The notes beneath the pieces are model-generated. The model was given only the letters and a program-made list of their open reading frames with translations, made no database searches and was not told the DNA's origin. A DNA stretch of 41,773 nucleotides, from positions 1 through 41,773 of the IMG/VR virus record IMGVR_UViG_3300021792_000002. The stretch is one strand, 5' to 3'. Positions 18,365-25,282 of the stretch are shown here, one piece after another (within the stretch, counting starts at the first letter, position 1; every line of letters starts with the position of its first letter). This DNA comes from a virus. A program made the translations under genes and the position numbers.

Positions 18365-18592
18365 TTAATAATTTTCTTTTGAACGTTTACCGTTTACCAA
18401 ATTAATCCAATTCTCGTTGAAATCTTTCTTCATGATGTTTTCAAACACCCTCACCTCGTTAATTCCATATTCAACGGCCTCGTTTTCAGTTTTACCCATT
18501 TTCAAACCAAGTTTATAACCTGCCTCGAACATAACCTTTGGAGTTCCTGATAAACTGTTTAATACTTCTTCTAAATAACTCATAACTTTCAA
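18365..18592 (-). CDS. Small hypothetical protein
   Basis: A 75-residue, mostly helical protein, not recognised. The segment VMFEAGYKLGLKMGKTENEAVEYGI resembles short phage proteins of unknown role. An internal ATG at codon 4 (MSYLEEV) is an equally good start. It sits alone between the terminator of the membrane-protein gene and the promoter of the 232-residue gene. Confidence 0.6.
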   Translation of the reverse strand: MKVMSYLEEVLNSLSGTPKVMFEAGYKLGLKMGKTENEAVEYGINEVRVFENIMKKDFNENWINLVNGKRSKENY

Positions 18593-18682
18593 TCTTTGAT
18601 TACCAACTCAATTACAATGTAAAAGTAGTAAATGTTTTTCACATACACAAGTAAAAAACGAAAAACTTTTTAAAAAAGCACA

Positions 18683-18710
18683 AAAAAGAGTAACCGTTCG
18701 GGGTTACTCT
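18683..18710 (-). terminator. Intrinsic terminator, GAGTAACC family
   Basis: Stem GAGTAACC / GGTTACTC with a 6-nt loop, then TTTTTT on the minus strand. Nearly the same stem recurs at 19457 and 20925. Confidence 0.85.
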
Positions 18711-18718
18711 CATTAACA

Positions 18719-19381
18719 TTACACATTTTCAACATCTTCAATCACAACAAACTTCGTTTGTTCGGAGTTCGTGTACATGTACTTAGTAAATACCTGTAAT
18801 GCATTATTCAACATAGGATTCCTCACTGAAAATTTAACTTTATATTTCACCGTAAGAACTTCATCCGGATTTTCCAAATATCTGTTATAGTTCTTTTCAA
18901 GTTTTTCAACTTCCATTAATACATATCTTAAATTAATTTCTTTATCGTGAAATTCATCCCTCTTCTTAATATACGCACGTTTGGCTGAATGATCACCATA
19001 TCGTATCGCGGATTGAACCAAGTTTTGGTATCTCATTGAAAAACTACCATAACTCTCTATCAAATCTAAGTATTCACGTTTGATATACTCAAAACTTAAT
19101 GTATCCAATTCCGATTTGGTAATATCACTTGAATAATACGTTCCAAGTTCTTTTTTAAGAATATTTAAACTATCTCTTGCCGTAATTTCGGAAATTTTTT
19201 CAACTTCATTTACTTTAAAATCCAAATCATCCAAATCAAAATTTAAAGTGCTAAAATTTTTCTGTTGGTATTCATACACCATTTTATACTCCGTGCGACC
19301 ATAGAAGTAATAAATCATTATACCAAATACAACACTCACTACACCGATTATACCGATGTTTACTTTACTAATTTTTTTCAT
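18719..19381 (-). CDS. Membrane-anchored hypothetical protein
   Basis: A 220-residue protein with one N-terminal membrane segment (IGIIGVVSVVFGIMIYYFY, residues about 9-27) after a short KK-containing start, so the bulk is predicted on the periplasmic side. The rest is helical and charged and may form a coiled coil (residues 130-165). No catalytic motif is visible. It has its own host-type promoter 27 nt upstream and its own terminator, so it is a one-gene unit. It could be a superinfection-exclusion or lysis-accessory protein, but nothing in the sequence proves that. Confidence 0.65.
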   Translation of the reverse strand: MKKISKVNIGIIGVVSVVFGIMIYYFYGRTEYKMVYEYQQKNFSTLNFDLDDLDFKVNEVEKISEITARDSLNILKKELGTYYSSDITKSELDTLSFEYIKREYLDLIESYGSFSMRYQNLVQSAIRYGDHSAKRAYIKKRDEFHDKEINLRYVLMEVEKLEKNYNRYLENPDEVLTVKYKVKFSVRNPMLNNALQVFTKYMYTNSEQTKFVVIEDVENV

Positions 19382-19407
19382 TATTTTTATTTATTTTAAT
19401 TACATTA

Positions 19408-19438
19408 CAAATATACGAAATATAATTGACATATCAAA
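19408..19438 (-). promoter_or_regulatory. Bacteroidota-type promoter (copy B)
   Basis: On the minus strand TTTG (19435-19438), 19 nt, TATATTTG (19408-19415), 26 nt before the membrane-protein gene. Identical to the promoter of the homing endonuclease. Confidence 0.8.
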
Positions 19439-19464
19439 ATATAAATACACAAAAAAGAGTAACC
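19408..19464 (-). repeat. 57-nt promoter/terminator repeat, copy B
   Basis: Matches 20879-20935 at 56 of 57 bases (mismatch at 19446 versus 20917). It holds a complete host-type promoter and one arm of a terminator. The two copies flank the homing endonuclease gene. Confidence 0.92.
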
Positions 19465-19478
19465 ATATGAAGTTACTC
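19451..19478 (-). terminator. Intrinsic terminator after the homing endonuclease
   Basis: Stem GAGTAAC / GTTACTC with an 8-nt loop followed by T6 on the minus strand, just past the endonuclease stop. Confidence 0.8.
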
Positions 19479-19485
19479 GTTCTTC

Positions 19486-20853
19486 CTAAAGATGCAATTC
19501 ATATACATAGTTTCCACTGTCATAAACACGAACATAACCTCGTTCGGTCATAATTTCACTTTCAGTTTTTGTTTTATCAAAACCACTTTCAACTAATTTA
19601 TGTTTCTGAAATTTATATCTGTGGTAGTTTCGTTTCCCCTTTGAGTAGAAATATCCAGGCGGTGTTGTTTTAGTTTGAATGAATCCAAGTTGTTCATACA
19701 CGTTACCCATTGAATGATCTCGTTTGGCATATGACAATATCATTTTTGGATTATACATTTTCTTAAAATATGATAATATTTTTGATGCACCACCAATTAC
19801 GGTTGTGTTTAGTTTTGACGATAACCTCAATAACTCATACGATTTTTCTACATGTTTTCTACCGGTTGCTCTTCGTAATCTACCAAAAGTTCCAACCTGA
19901 ACCAACTCATTTTCATAAAACAGTCCAATCCGTATAGATGATACCGATGAACCTTGTAAGTGTGTTTCATTCAAAAACAAACTAGCATCTTTGTTTGAAA
20001 TTTCTCGGATTTCGGTTTTTCTACCATATATCTTTTGTGAAATTTTTCCCATTTTGGATAATAACATGGATTTAACAATGTTGGATTTCCAGATCCAATC
20101 ACTCATCCATATATGAACTAAACTAATTCCTTGTTTATTACACTCGGTGGTCTTTTTTAAATGGTAGTTTTTCGGTTTATACAATGTACTATGAAAATAT
20201 TCACCATTTAACTCGATTGCCAATTTCAATTCAGGTAAATAAATATCCAACTCCAATCCATGTAATATTTTTTTATCCCCACGGATTATTTCACCTGAAT
20301 AGTTTTTTTTGATGAATTCATATAACTCATTTTCTGCCTTTGAAACACCATTATAGAAAAACACTCCTTTTTTGTTTTTAATCCGATTGATTGCTGACTC
20401 ACGTTGTTTCATTCTCGTTTCATAACTACGAGTAGAACCGATATGCATGTGAGCATTATGACCACTCAAATATTCCCTCTTATATGGAAATTGATTTAAT
20501 AATGTAGTTGGTTGACCACATCCACAGGCACAAACGGGATGTTTATTATCAAAAACATATTTCAAAACATATTCCGATTTCGATATTCCATGTTTACCAC
20601 GAATATGATATGTTAAATGTCGTTCACTTGCTAAATTTTCACCACATATTAAACATTTGAATTGGGATGCTTCAGAACGTTTGTTATAATCAATATATTT
20701 TGGTCTATATTCACCATGTTTCTGAACGTACTCATCAATACTCATGTTATGTTTGGATTTGAAATGATATGCCAATCCATTTATTTTGGTTTCAAATCCA
20801 CATTCTTTGCAAATTATATCTTCGTTTTTTCGTTCCATACCTAAGAAATTCAT
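19486..20853 (-). CDS. Zinc-finger/Vsr-like (EDxHD) homing endonuclease
   Basis: A 455-residue protein. The N-terminus has two C2H2-type fingers (CKECG...HFKSKH; CLICG...HIRGKH, like ROS/MucR fingers) and a CACGCG cluster. Residues about 165-265 form a Vsr/EDxHD-like nuclease: SKAENELYEFI, GLELDIYLPELKLAIELNG, EYFHS, NYHLKKTTECNKQGISLVHIW, DWIWKSNIVKSML. The last 180 residues (HLQGSSVSSIRIGLFYENEL, YELLRLSSKLNTTVIGGASK, GNVYEQLGF) form a conserved C-terminal domain often attached to such phage endonucleases. It sits directly after the major capsid gene as a one-gene unit with its own promoter and terminator. A second start at codon 6 (MERKNED) is possible. The EDxHD group was first described next to split-intein genes; here the split TerL intein is 10 kb away. 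Confidence 0.85.
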   Translation of the reverse strand: MNFLGMERKNEDIICKECGFETKINGLAYHFKSKHNMSIDEYVQKHGEYRPKYIDYNKRSEASQFKCLICGENLASERHLTYHIRGKHGISKSEYVLKYVFDNKHPVCACGCGQPTTLLNQFPYKREYLSGHNAHMHIGSTRSYETRMKQRESAINRIKNKKGVFFYNGVSKAENELYEFIKKNYSGEIIRGDKKILHGLELDIYLPELKLAIELNGEYFHSTLYKPKNYHLKKTTECNKQGISLVHIWMSDWIWKSNIVKSMLLSKMGKISQKIYGRKTEIREISNKDASLFLNETHLQGSSVSSIRIGLFYENELVQVGTFGRLRRATGRKHVEKSYELLRLSSKLNTTVIGGASKILSYFKKMYNPKMILSYAKRDHSMGNVYEQLGFIQTKTTPPGYFYSKGKRNYHRYKFQKHKLVESGFDKTKTESEIMTERGYVRVYDSGNYVYELHL

Positions 20854-20878
20854 TATACCTATAACTATATAGATATTC

Positions 20879-20909
20879 CAAATATACGAAATATAATTGA
20901 CATATCAAA
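20879..20909 (-). promoter_or_regulatory. Bacteroidota-type promoter (copy A)
   Basis: On the minus strand TTTG (20906-20909), 19 nt, TATATTTG (20879-20886), 25 nt before the homing endonuclease gene. Confidence 0.8.
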
Positions 20910-20935
20910 ATATAAAGACACAAAAAAGAGTAACC
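20879..20935 (-). repeat. 57-nt promoter/terminator repeat, copy A
   Basis: Matches 19408-19464 with one mismatch. It lies between the major capsid gene and the homing endonuclease gene. Confidence 0.92.
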
Positions 20936-20952
20936 TTACGGGGTTACTCTTT
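20921..20952 (-). terminator. Intrinsic terminator after the major capsid gene
   Basis: Perfect 11-bp stem AAAGAGTAACC / GGTTACTCTTT with a 6-nt loop and a T tract on the minus strand. Confidence 0.9.
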
Positions 20953-20979
20953 TCATGTATAATAATTAAGTTTCCCTAA

Positions 20980-22611
20980 TTATATGTTTTGTAAATCCTT
21001 AACATAGATTTTACCAAAAAATTCAGGTCTAACAACTTTCTTAGCGTATCTTGTCATTACACCTCTTCTTGGAGTAAAGTTTTCAGGATCGTACACCAAT
21101 GGAGTCATGATTAATGGTACATATGGTGCGTAAACTGCTCCACTCTCTAGGAAGTTAGAACCTTTAAATCCTAATAAGATTTCGTTAGAAGTCATATAAG
21201 GGTTTTTGTAAACAGTAAATCTATTTGCTAATGAACCAACTGTTGTTACACCAGCCGCGAATGAAGTAGCATCTTTATCAGCGTTTACTGTAAATCCTGG
21301 GATTGATTCCAAAATAGTACATACATCAGGAGAAGCAACTACGAAGTTAGCTCCACCTCTCATTGTTAATTGGTGAATTTTGTTAGAAACTTTGTTCAAC
21401 TTAACACCTAAAGTTTGGAACCAAGTGTTCTTTTGATAAGCAACACCTGCAACAGCTCCACCTACCCATTTTCCACTAGCCTTATCGTACTCTTGTCCGA
21501 TTGTAGCTGACCAATATTCAGTTGTAAGAGCCGCTGATTTCAACATATCTAAAATCTCTAAATCAATTTCCAAAGAAATGTATTCAGATAACATAGAAGT
21601 TAATTCAGCCTCTGCATCAATTGAATGGTAAGCGTTTAAGTCTTGTGCTAATTCAGGAGTCCAAACAGCTTTAAGTTTTCTTGTCTTAGCAACAATTGCT
21701 TCAGACTTAAGTTCTAAGTCAATCTCTGGAATATCTAATTTCTCTCCTACTTTAGTTGATTCATCAGTTTTACCAGCCTCGAAATCTCCTCTGTGCTCTG
21801 CAACAGTTTGCTTAGAATATTTAATCTCTAATCCTTTTGTAAGTTTCCCTGCAGTATTAGGAGTTTTTGTTTTTACAAAAACAATAATTCTATCACCCTC
21901 AACTTTAGTATGTGCTGGGAAGAATGCATCCTTATCGAAATCAGTATCTTGAACCGATGCAAAGTGGAAAGAACGTACAGCCGTTAAATCCGGATTTGCA
22001 AGAGCAGATGATGCAAATGATAACTTAGAAATAAGTCCACCACTAACAGCCGCCTTTAAAGATGGGTCAAAGTTTACATCCAAATCAGTAGCAACTTCAA
22101 CAGTTACTTTTCCAGGTACAAGAGTTGCTTCAACATCATTAATAGAGTAACTATATCTACCCTCACCGTAAAGACCGTTTACAGCCTCATCAGTTGAACC
22201 AAGTTTTATCCCGTTACCACCGAAAAGTGATTGGTCTTTAAATGCTGGGTTTCCAGGTTGGTTTGATCCGTATTTAAAATCAAGATAGAATATAAGTCCA
22301 CTTGGTAAGTTCATTGGTTGAACAGAAACGAACTCTTTAGAAGCAATTTCTCCAAATATTCTTCTTACTAATGGTAGTGCAACTCCACTCCACTCTTCTG
22401 AACCAGCTGAAGTACCTGTTGAAGTAGCTTCGTCTAATAGTTGTTTAGCTTGGTTCTCAAGCAATACTGAAATTTGTCCTTGTGATCTTTCGTCAAGACC
22501 TTCAAGTAATCCAGTTTGTTCCCATTTACCTCTTAATGCTCTCGTCTCTTCAAGCATTATAGATTGAGGGTTTTTACCCTCCATTAATTTTGATAAATTA
22601 AAATCTGACAT
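20980..22611 (-). CDS. gp23: Major capsid protein, gp23-like
   Basis: A 543-residue protein, close to T4 gp23 (521). The N-terminal 61 residues are helical and charged, then LLDE61-A62TSTGTSAG follows. This fits the (I/L)xE rule of the T4 prohead protease and the roughly 65-residue N-terminal peptide removed from T4 gp23. The following GVALPLVRRIFGEIASKEFVS and VQPMNLPSGLIFYLDFKYG are standard for T4-like capsid proteins, as are LEIDLEILDMLK and the C-terminal ARYAKKVVRPEFFGKIYVKDL. It lies 21 nt after the scaffold gene and ends in a strong terminator, so the two are cotranscribed. Its codon use looks more uniform than the surroundings, as expected for a very highly expressed gene (impression only). 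Confidence 0.95.
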   Translation of the reverse strand: MSDFNLSKLMEGKNPQSIMLEETRALRGKWEQTGLLEGLDERSQGQISVLLENQAKQLLDEATSTGTSAGSEEWSGVALPLVRRIFGEIASKEFVSVQPMNLPSGLIFYLDFKYGSNQPGNPAFKDQSLFGGNGIKLGSTDEAVNGLYGEGRYSYSINDVEATLVPGKVTVEVATDLDVNFDPSLKAAVSGGLISKLSFASSALANPDLTAVRSFHFASVQDTDFDKDAFFPAHTKVEGDRIIVFVKTKTPNTAGKLTKGLEIKYSKQTVAEHRGDFEAGKTDESTKVGEKLDIPEIDLELKSEAIVAKTRKLKAVWTPELAQDLNAYHSIDAEAELTSMLSEYISLEIDLEILDMLKSAALTTEYWSATIGQEYDKASGKWVGGAVAGVAYQKNTWFQTLGVKLNKVSNKIHQLTMRGGANFVVASPDVCTILESIPGFTVNADKDATSFAAGVTTVGSLANRFTVYKNPYMTSNEILLGFKGSNFLESGAVYAPYVPLIMTPLVYDPENFTPRRGVMTRYAKKVVRPEFFGKIYVKDLQNI

Positions 22612-22632
22612 TGTTTTTCTTTTTTAATGTTC

Positions 22633-23511
22633 TTAATTGATGTTTGCTAATTTCTTAAATCTTTCAGCCATACTATTACCCTCACTCAAAATTTCTTTCT
22701 TAGGAGCGGTAGATTTTGATGCTTTTGATGCAAAAGATTCAGTAATTTTAGTCTTTTTACGTTTAGCTGGTTTCTCTAATTTAAGAGATTCTGCTAGAGT
22801 TGCAAAAACAAGTTTAACCTCACGAACGTTCTGTGTTCTATCAAGAGTTTCTACTACTTTAAGTTTTTGCTCGTTAGTCATTTCGTGTGCACGGAATAAC
22901 TTGTTAGTGTAAAGAAGTTTAGCGTTTAACAAATTAACTTCGTTGATTGTAGATTTCAAAGAACGAATAACAGAATATGCCTCCTCTAGTTCTTCTTGAA
23001 CTTGAGCAACTTGGTCTGCCATATCAGTTGGAGTACCGTTTTCAATTCTTTCCTCGATCTCTTCATCCTCATCAGATTCCTCATCGTCATATCCCATTTC
23101 TCTCAAAATTTCGTCTAAGTCGATTTCATCCTCGTCTTCGTCCTCGTCCACGTCCTCGATTTCATCTTCGTCCTCGTCGTCGATTTCATCCTCAACCTCT
23201 TCATCATTTTCAAAATCGTCATCGTCGTCCTCGATTTCGTCATCGTTGTCAACATCCTCAATTTCATCATCGGTGTCGTCAACCTCATTCTCGTTTTCGT
23301 CGTTTTCGATTTCTGTATCCTCTATACCATCGAAATCTTCCTCATCATCATTCTCCTCATCTTCAAGTTCTTGTTGAAGTTTTTGAGAAAGTATTGATTG
23401 GATTCTTGGTGTAAAGGCCTCTTCTAGTGCAATCTTTGCATTTGCTATAGCAGTTTCTCTAACTGTTTTAGCATCAGCAATTGCTTCTTTTAACAAATTT
23501 GATTTTGCCAT
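22633..23511 (-). CDS. gp22: Prohead core scaffold protein, gp22-like
   Basis: A 292-residue protein. T4 gp22 forms the inner core on which the prohead assembles and is later degraded by gp21. Matching landmarks are the C-terminal half (VQEELEEAYSVIRSLKSTIN, LLNAKLLYTNKLF, EQKLKVVETLDR, REVKLVFATLAESL) and the ending MAERFKKLANI. Position between the protease and the capsid gene is as in T4. Residues about 48-155 are almost entirely Asp and Glu, which T4 gp22 lacks in this extreme form. Candidate protease sites are KITE-S and ILSE-G near the C-terminus. A candidate late promoter lies 136 nt upstream, leaving an unusually long leader. Confidence 0.88.
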   Translation of the reverse strand: MAKSNLLKEAIADAKTVRETAIANAKIALEEAFTPRIQSILSQKLQQELEDEENDDEEDFDGIEDTEIENDENENEVDDTDDEIEDVDNDDEIEDDDDDFENDEEVEDEIDDEDEDEIEDVDEDEDEDEIDLDEILREMGYDDEESDEDEEIEERIENGTPTDMADQVAQVQEELEEAYSVIRSLKSTINEVNLLNAKLLYTNKLFRAHEMTNEQKLKVVETLDRTQNVREVKLVFATLAESLKLEKPAKRKKTKITESFASKASKSTAPKKEILSEGNSMAERFKKLANIN

Positions 23512-23647
23512 TACTAATTATTTTTTGTGTTTCTGAAATTATTAAGGAATTTCAATAGAAAAGTTAAATTGATCGTTCGCTGACCTCGTATCAGATTTCA
23601 CGGGTATTCATAAATCAATTGAATATTTGGATTCTCTCCAAAGTATA
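23512..23647 (-). other. Long 5' leader of scaffold/capsid operon
   Basis: Non-coding stretch between the candidate late promoter (23648) and the scaffold start. It contains a possible hairpin TATTCA...TGAATA near 23611-23631 and no open frame longer than a few codons. Other late-type motifs here lie only 19-38 nt from their genes, so this leader stands out. Confidence 0.4.
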
Positions 23648-23657
23648 TATAAATATA
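23648..23657 (-). promoter_or_regulatory. Candidate phage late promoter (scaffold/capsid operon)
   Basis: Minus strand TATATTTATA immediately after the terminator of the 141-residue gene. It is the only promoter-like element before the scaffold and capsid genes. Confidence 0.45.
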
Positions 23658-23663
23658 ACAAAA

Positions 23664-23695
23664 AAGGAAAAACGAAAAAAAATTCGGTTTTCCTT
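23664..23695 (-). terminator. Intrinsic terminator after the 141-residue gene
   Basis: On the minus strand AAGGAAAACCG, T-rich loop, CGTTTTTCCTT and T6, with one internal mismatch. Confidence 0.75.
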
Positions 23696-23724
23696 GTATT
23701 TTTATTTTTTATTTAGTATATATG

Positions 23725-24150
23725 TTACTTCTTTTTTAATCCGAAGAACTCATATATTGTAGTATTCTCATTGATACCCAATCTCGATTTCATAGTTGGT
23801 TCGTCAAGTTCACTTATTTTATAGTATCTCGATAAAATGTGTCCCATATCCTCATATAAACTATGCAAACGTTGGTCCACCGATTTTGCCTCTTCTACTA
23901 CCTTATCAAATTGTACACCAAGTTTTTTAAGTTCAACTAAATTACGTTTTACCGTAACCTTATCAAACCAGTCCATCTCCGTGTTTGTTAATAATAATTC
24001 AGCCGCCTCAACAATACCACCCAAGGTTTCAGCAACTTCAACAATATCAGATTTTCTATCCATTTGTTCCTGATATTTGTTGTATGTTGAAATTATCTCC
24101 AATAACCGAAGTTTGGTTTCTTTAGATATATGTTCTTGTGTATTGTCCAT
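23725..24150 (-). CDS. Hypothetical prohead-region protein
   Basis: A 141-residue, helical, charged protein that I do not recognise. Features are TLGGIVEAAELLLTNTEMDW, a heptad-rich middle (residues 70-110) and a basic C-terminus GLKKK. It is the last gene of the portal-protease cluster before a terminator, 19 nt after the 170-residue gene. Its place between protease and scaffold suggests a virion or assembly role (inference). Confidence 0.6.
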   Translation of the reverse strand: MDNTQEHISKETKLRLLEIISTYNKYQEQMDRKSDIVEVAETLGGIVEAAELLLTNTEMDWFDKVTVKRNLVELKKLGVQFDKVVEEAKSVDQRLHSLYEDMGHILSRYYKISELDEPTMKSRLGINENTTIYEFFGLKKK

Positions 24151-24169
24151 GTATTACGTTTTTTTAAGT

Positions 24170-24682
24170 TTAGGCGTACTTCTTTTCAAGTTTTGGTAAA
24201 AGTTGTTTCATGATTTTAATATACGTTGCCGTATCTTTATCAAAATCACCCGTTAGTTTGAATTTCACCGGTTTTAAAATTTCGTCGTCATCGTCATAGT
24301 GAACCTCGACTGAAATTCCATCTACATCTTCCCAATATGGAGTGGCGTAAATCACGGTTTCAGTACCTTTCTTTGTAAATTCAAAAGATCCTGCCATTGG
24401 ACTAAAATCAAATTTCCAACCGGCAATCTTTTTACCTTTAATTTTCTTTGCGATATATTCCGGTAATTCCCATGTGTACTCTTCATCAATATCATTAGTG
24501 GATTCTTTTAAAGTCGATAATTTAAATTTACCGTCCTCAATTTCTACATTATATTGAGTTTTACGAATATCAGAAACACCCTTATAAACTCCGTTCTGTG
24601 CGGTTGATTTTACCTCTCCCAACGTAATCTTATTTTTCGTTAGGAAATTATATAAATCAAATGGCTTATTCTTTTTCATCAT
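24170..24682 (-). CDS. Hypothetical prohead-region protein
   Basis: A 170-residue protein, not recognised. It has a lysine-rich N-terminus (FDLYNFLTKNKITLGEVK), then KLSTLKE-STNDIDEEYTWELP, where LKE-S fits the prohead-protease consensus near residue 60. A beta-rich C-terminal half follows (PMAGSFEFTKKGTETVIYAT, SVEVHYDDDDE). After cleavage a compact domain of about 110 residues would remain. It lies 3 nt after the protease gene, so it is cotranslated with it. Confidence 0.6.
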   Translation of the reverse strand: MMKKNKPFDLYNFLTKNKITLGEVKSTAQNGVYKGVSDIRKTQYNVEIEDGKFKLSTLKESTNDIDEEYTWELPEYIAKKIKGKKIAGWKFDFSPMAGSFEFTKKGTETVIYATPYWEDVDGISVEVHYDDDDEILKPVKFKLTGDFDKDTATYIKIMKQLLPKLEKKYA

Positions 24683-24685
24683 TTC

Positions 24686-25270
24686 TTATGTTAATTCTTG
24701 AATTATTTCCTGCATAATTGAATGTGATTTACAATATTTATCACAAACAGGTGGTGCATCTTTTATAATACTTTCATTCATACCTCGCATAAACGCTCCG
24801 TGTGTAGATGGATTTGAAACAAAATCCCAACCGATTAAATCAAAATCATGTCCTACCTTTACACCACCCTCACGTAATGGAGTTGTTGAACCCATACCAC
24901 GTGAAGAAATTCCAAGTAAAATATTAGCTCTCAATAATTCTTTCAAAATATTTCCTGATGGTGTTGATAAAATCTCAACGGTACCAACCACGTCATCGCC
25001 TTCCCAATGTACCTCACGTATATTATGTGAAACATTTTTTAAATTGATTACCGATGAATCTGGATGATCTAATTCACCTAAAGCTCTACGTTCTTTAATA
25101 AGTTGTTGATATTTCTCAACCTCTCGTTCCAAAATTGCTTTAGGATAAATTCGATTATTTTGATTAGGTACATTCGCACGTTGGAGAACACCTGAAACAA
25201 GTGTTACTCCATTTTCGTCCGTATGAACTTTCCCCTCAAATAATTGAGTTTCTATTAATAAATTACTCAT
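24686..25270 (-). CDS. gp21: Prohead core protease, gp21-like
   Basis: A 194-residue serine protease of the T4 gp21 (peptidase U9) family that matures the prohead by cutting scaffold, capsid and internal proteins after (I/L)xE. Landmarks are VLQRANVPNQNNRIYP, RRALGELDHP with the likely catalytic His69, NILLGISSRGMGS with Ser122/Ser123, and DLIGWDFVSNPS with a conserved Asp149. A C-terminal GMNE-S near residue 166 could be a self-cleavage site. Zymogen activation of T4 gp21 inside the prohead is established. Here the gene is directly downstream of the 507-residue candidate substrate. Confidence 0.93.
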   Translation of the reverse strand: MSNLLIETQLFEGKVHTDENGVTLVSGVLQRANVPNQNNRIYPKAILEREVEKYQQLIKERRALGELDHPDSSVINLKNVSHNIREVHWEGDDVVGTVEILSTPSGNILKELLRANILLGISSRGMGSTTPLREGGVKVGHDFDLIGWDFVSNPSTHGAFMRGMNESIIKDAPPVCDKYCKSHSIMQEIIQELT

Positions 25271-25282
25271 AGTTTCAATATG

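Noticed and set aside
22977-23414. A plus-strand open frame rich in Pro, His and Arg opposite the scaffold gene.
   Set aside because: It is the mirror of the Asp/Glu codon tract in the gp22-like gene; composition alone keeps it open.
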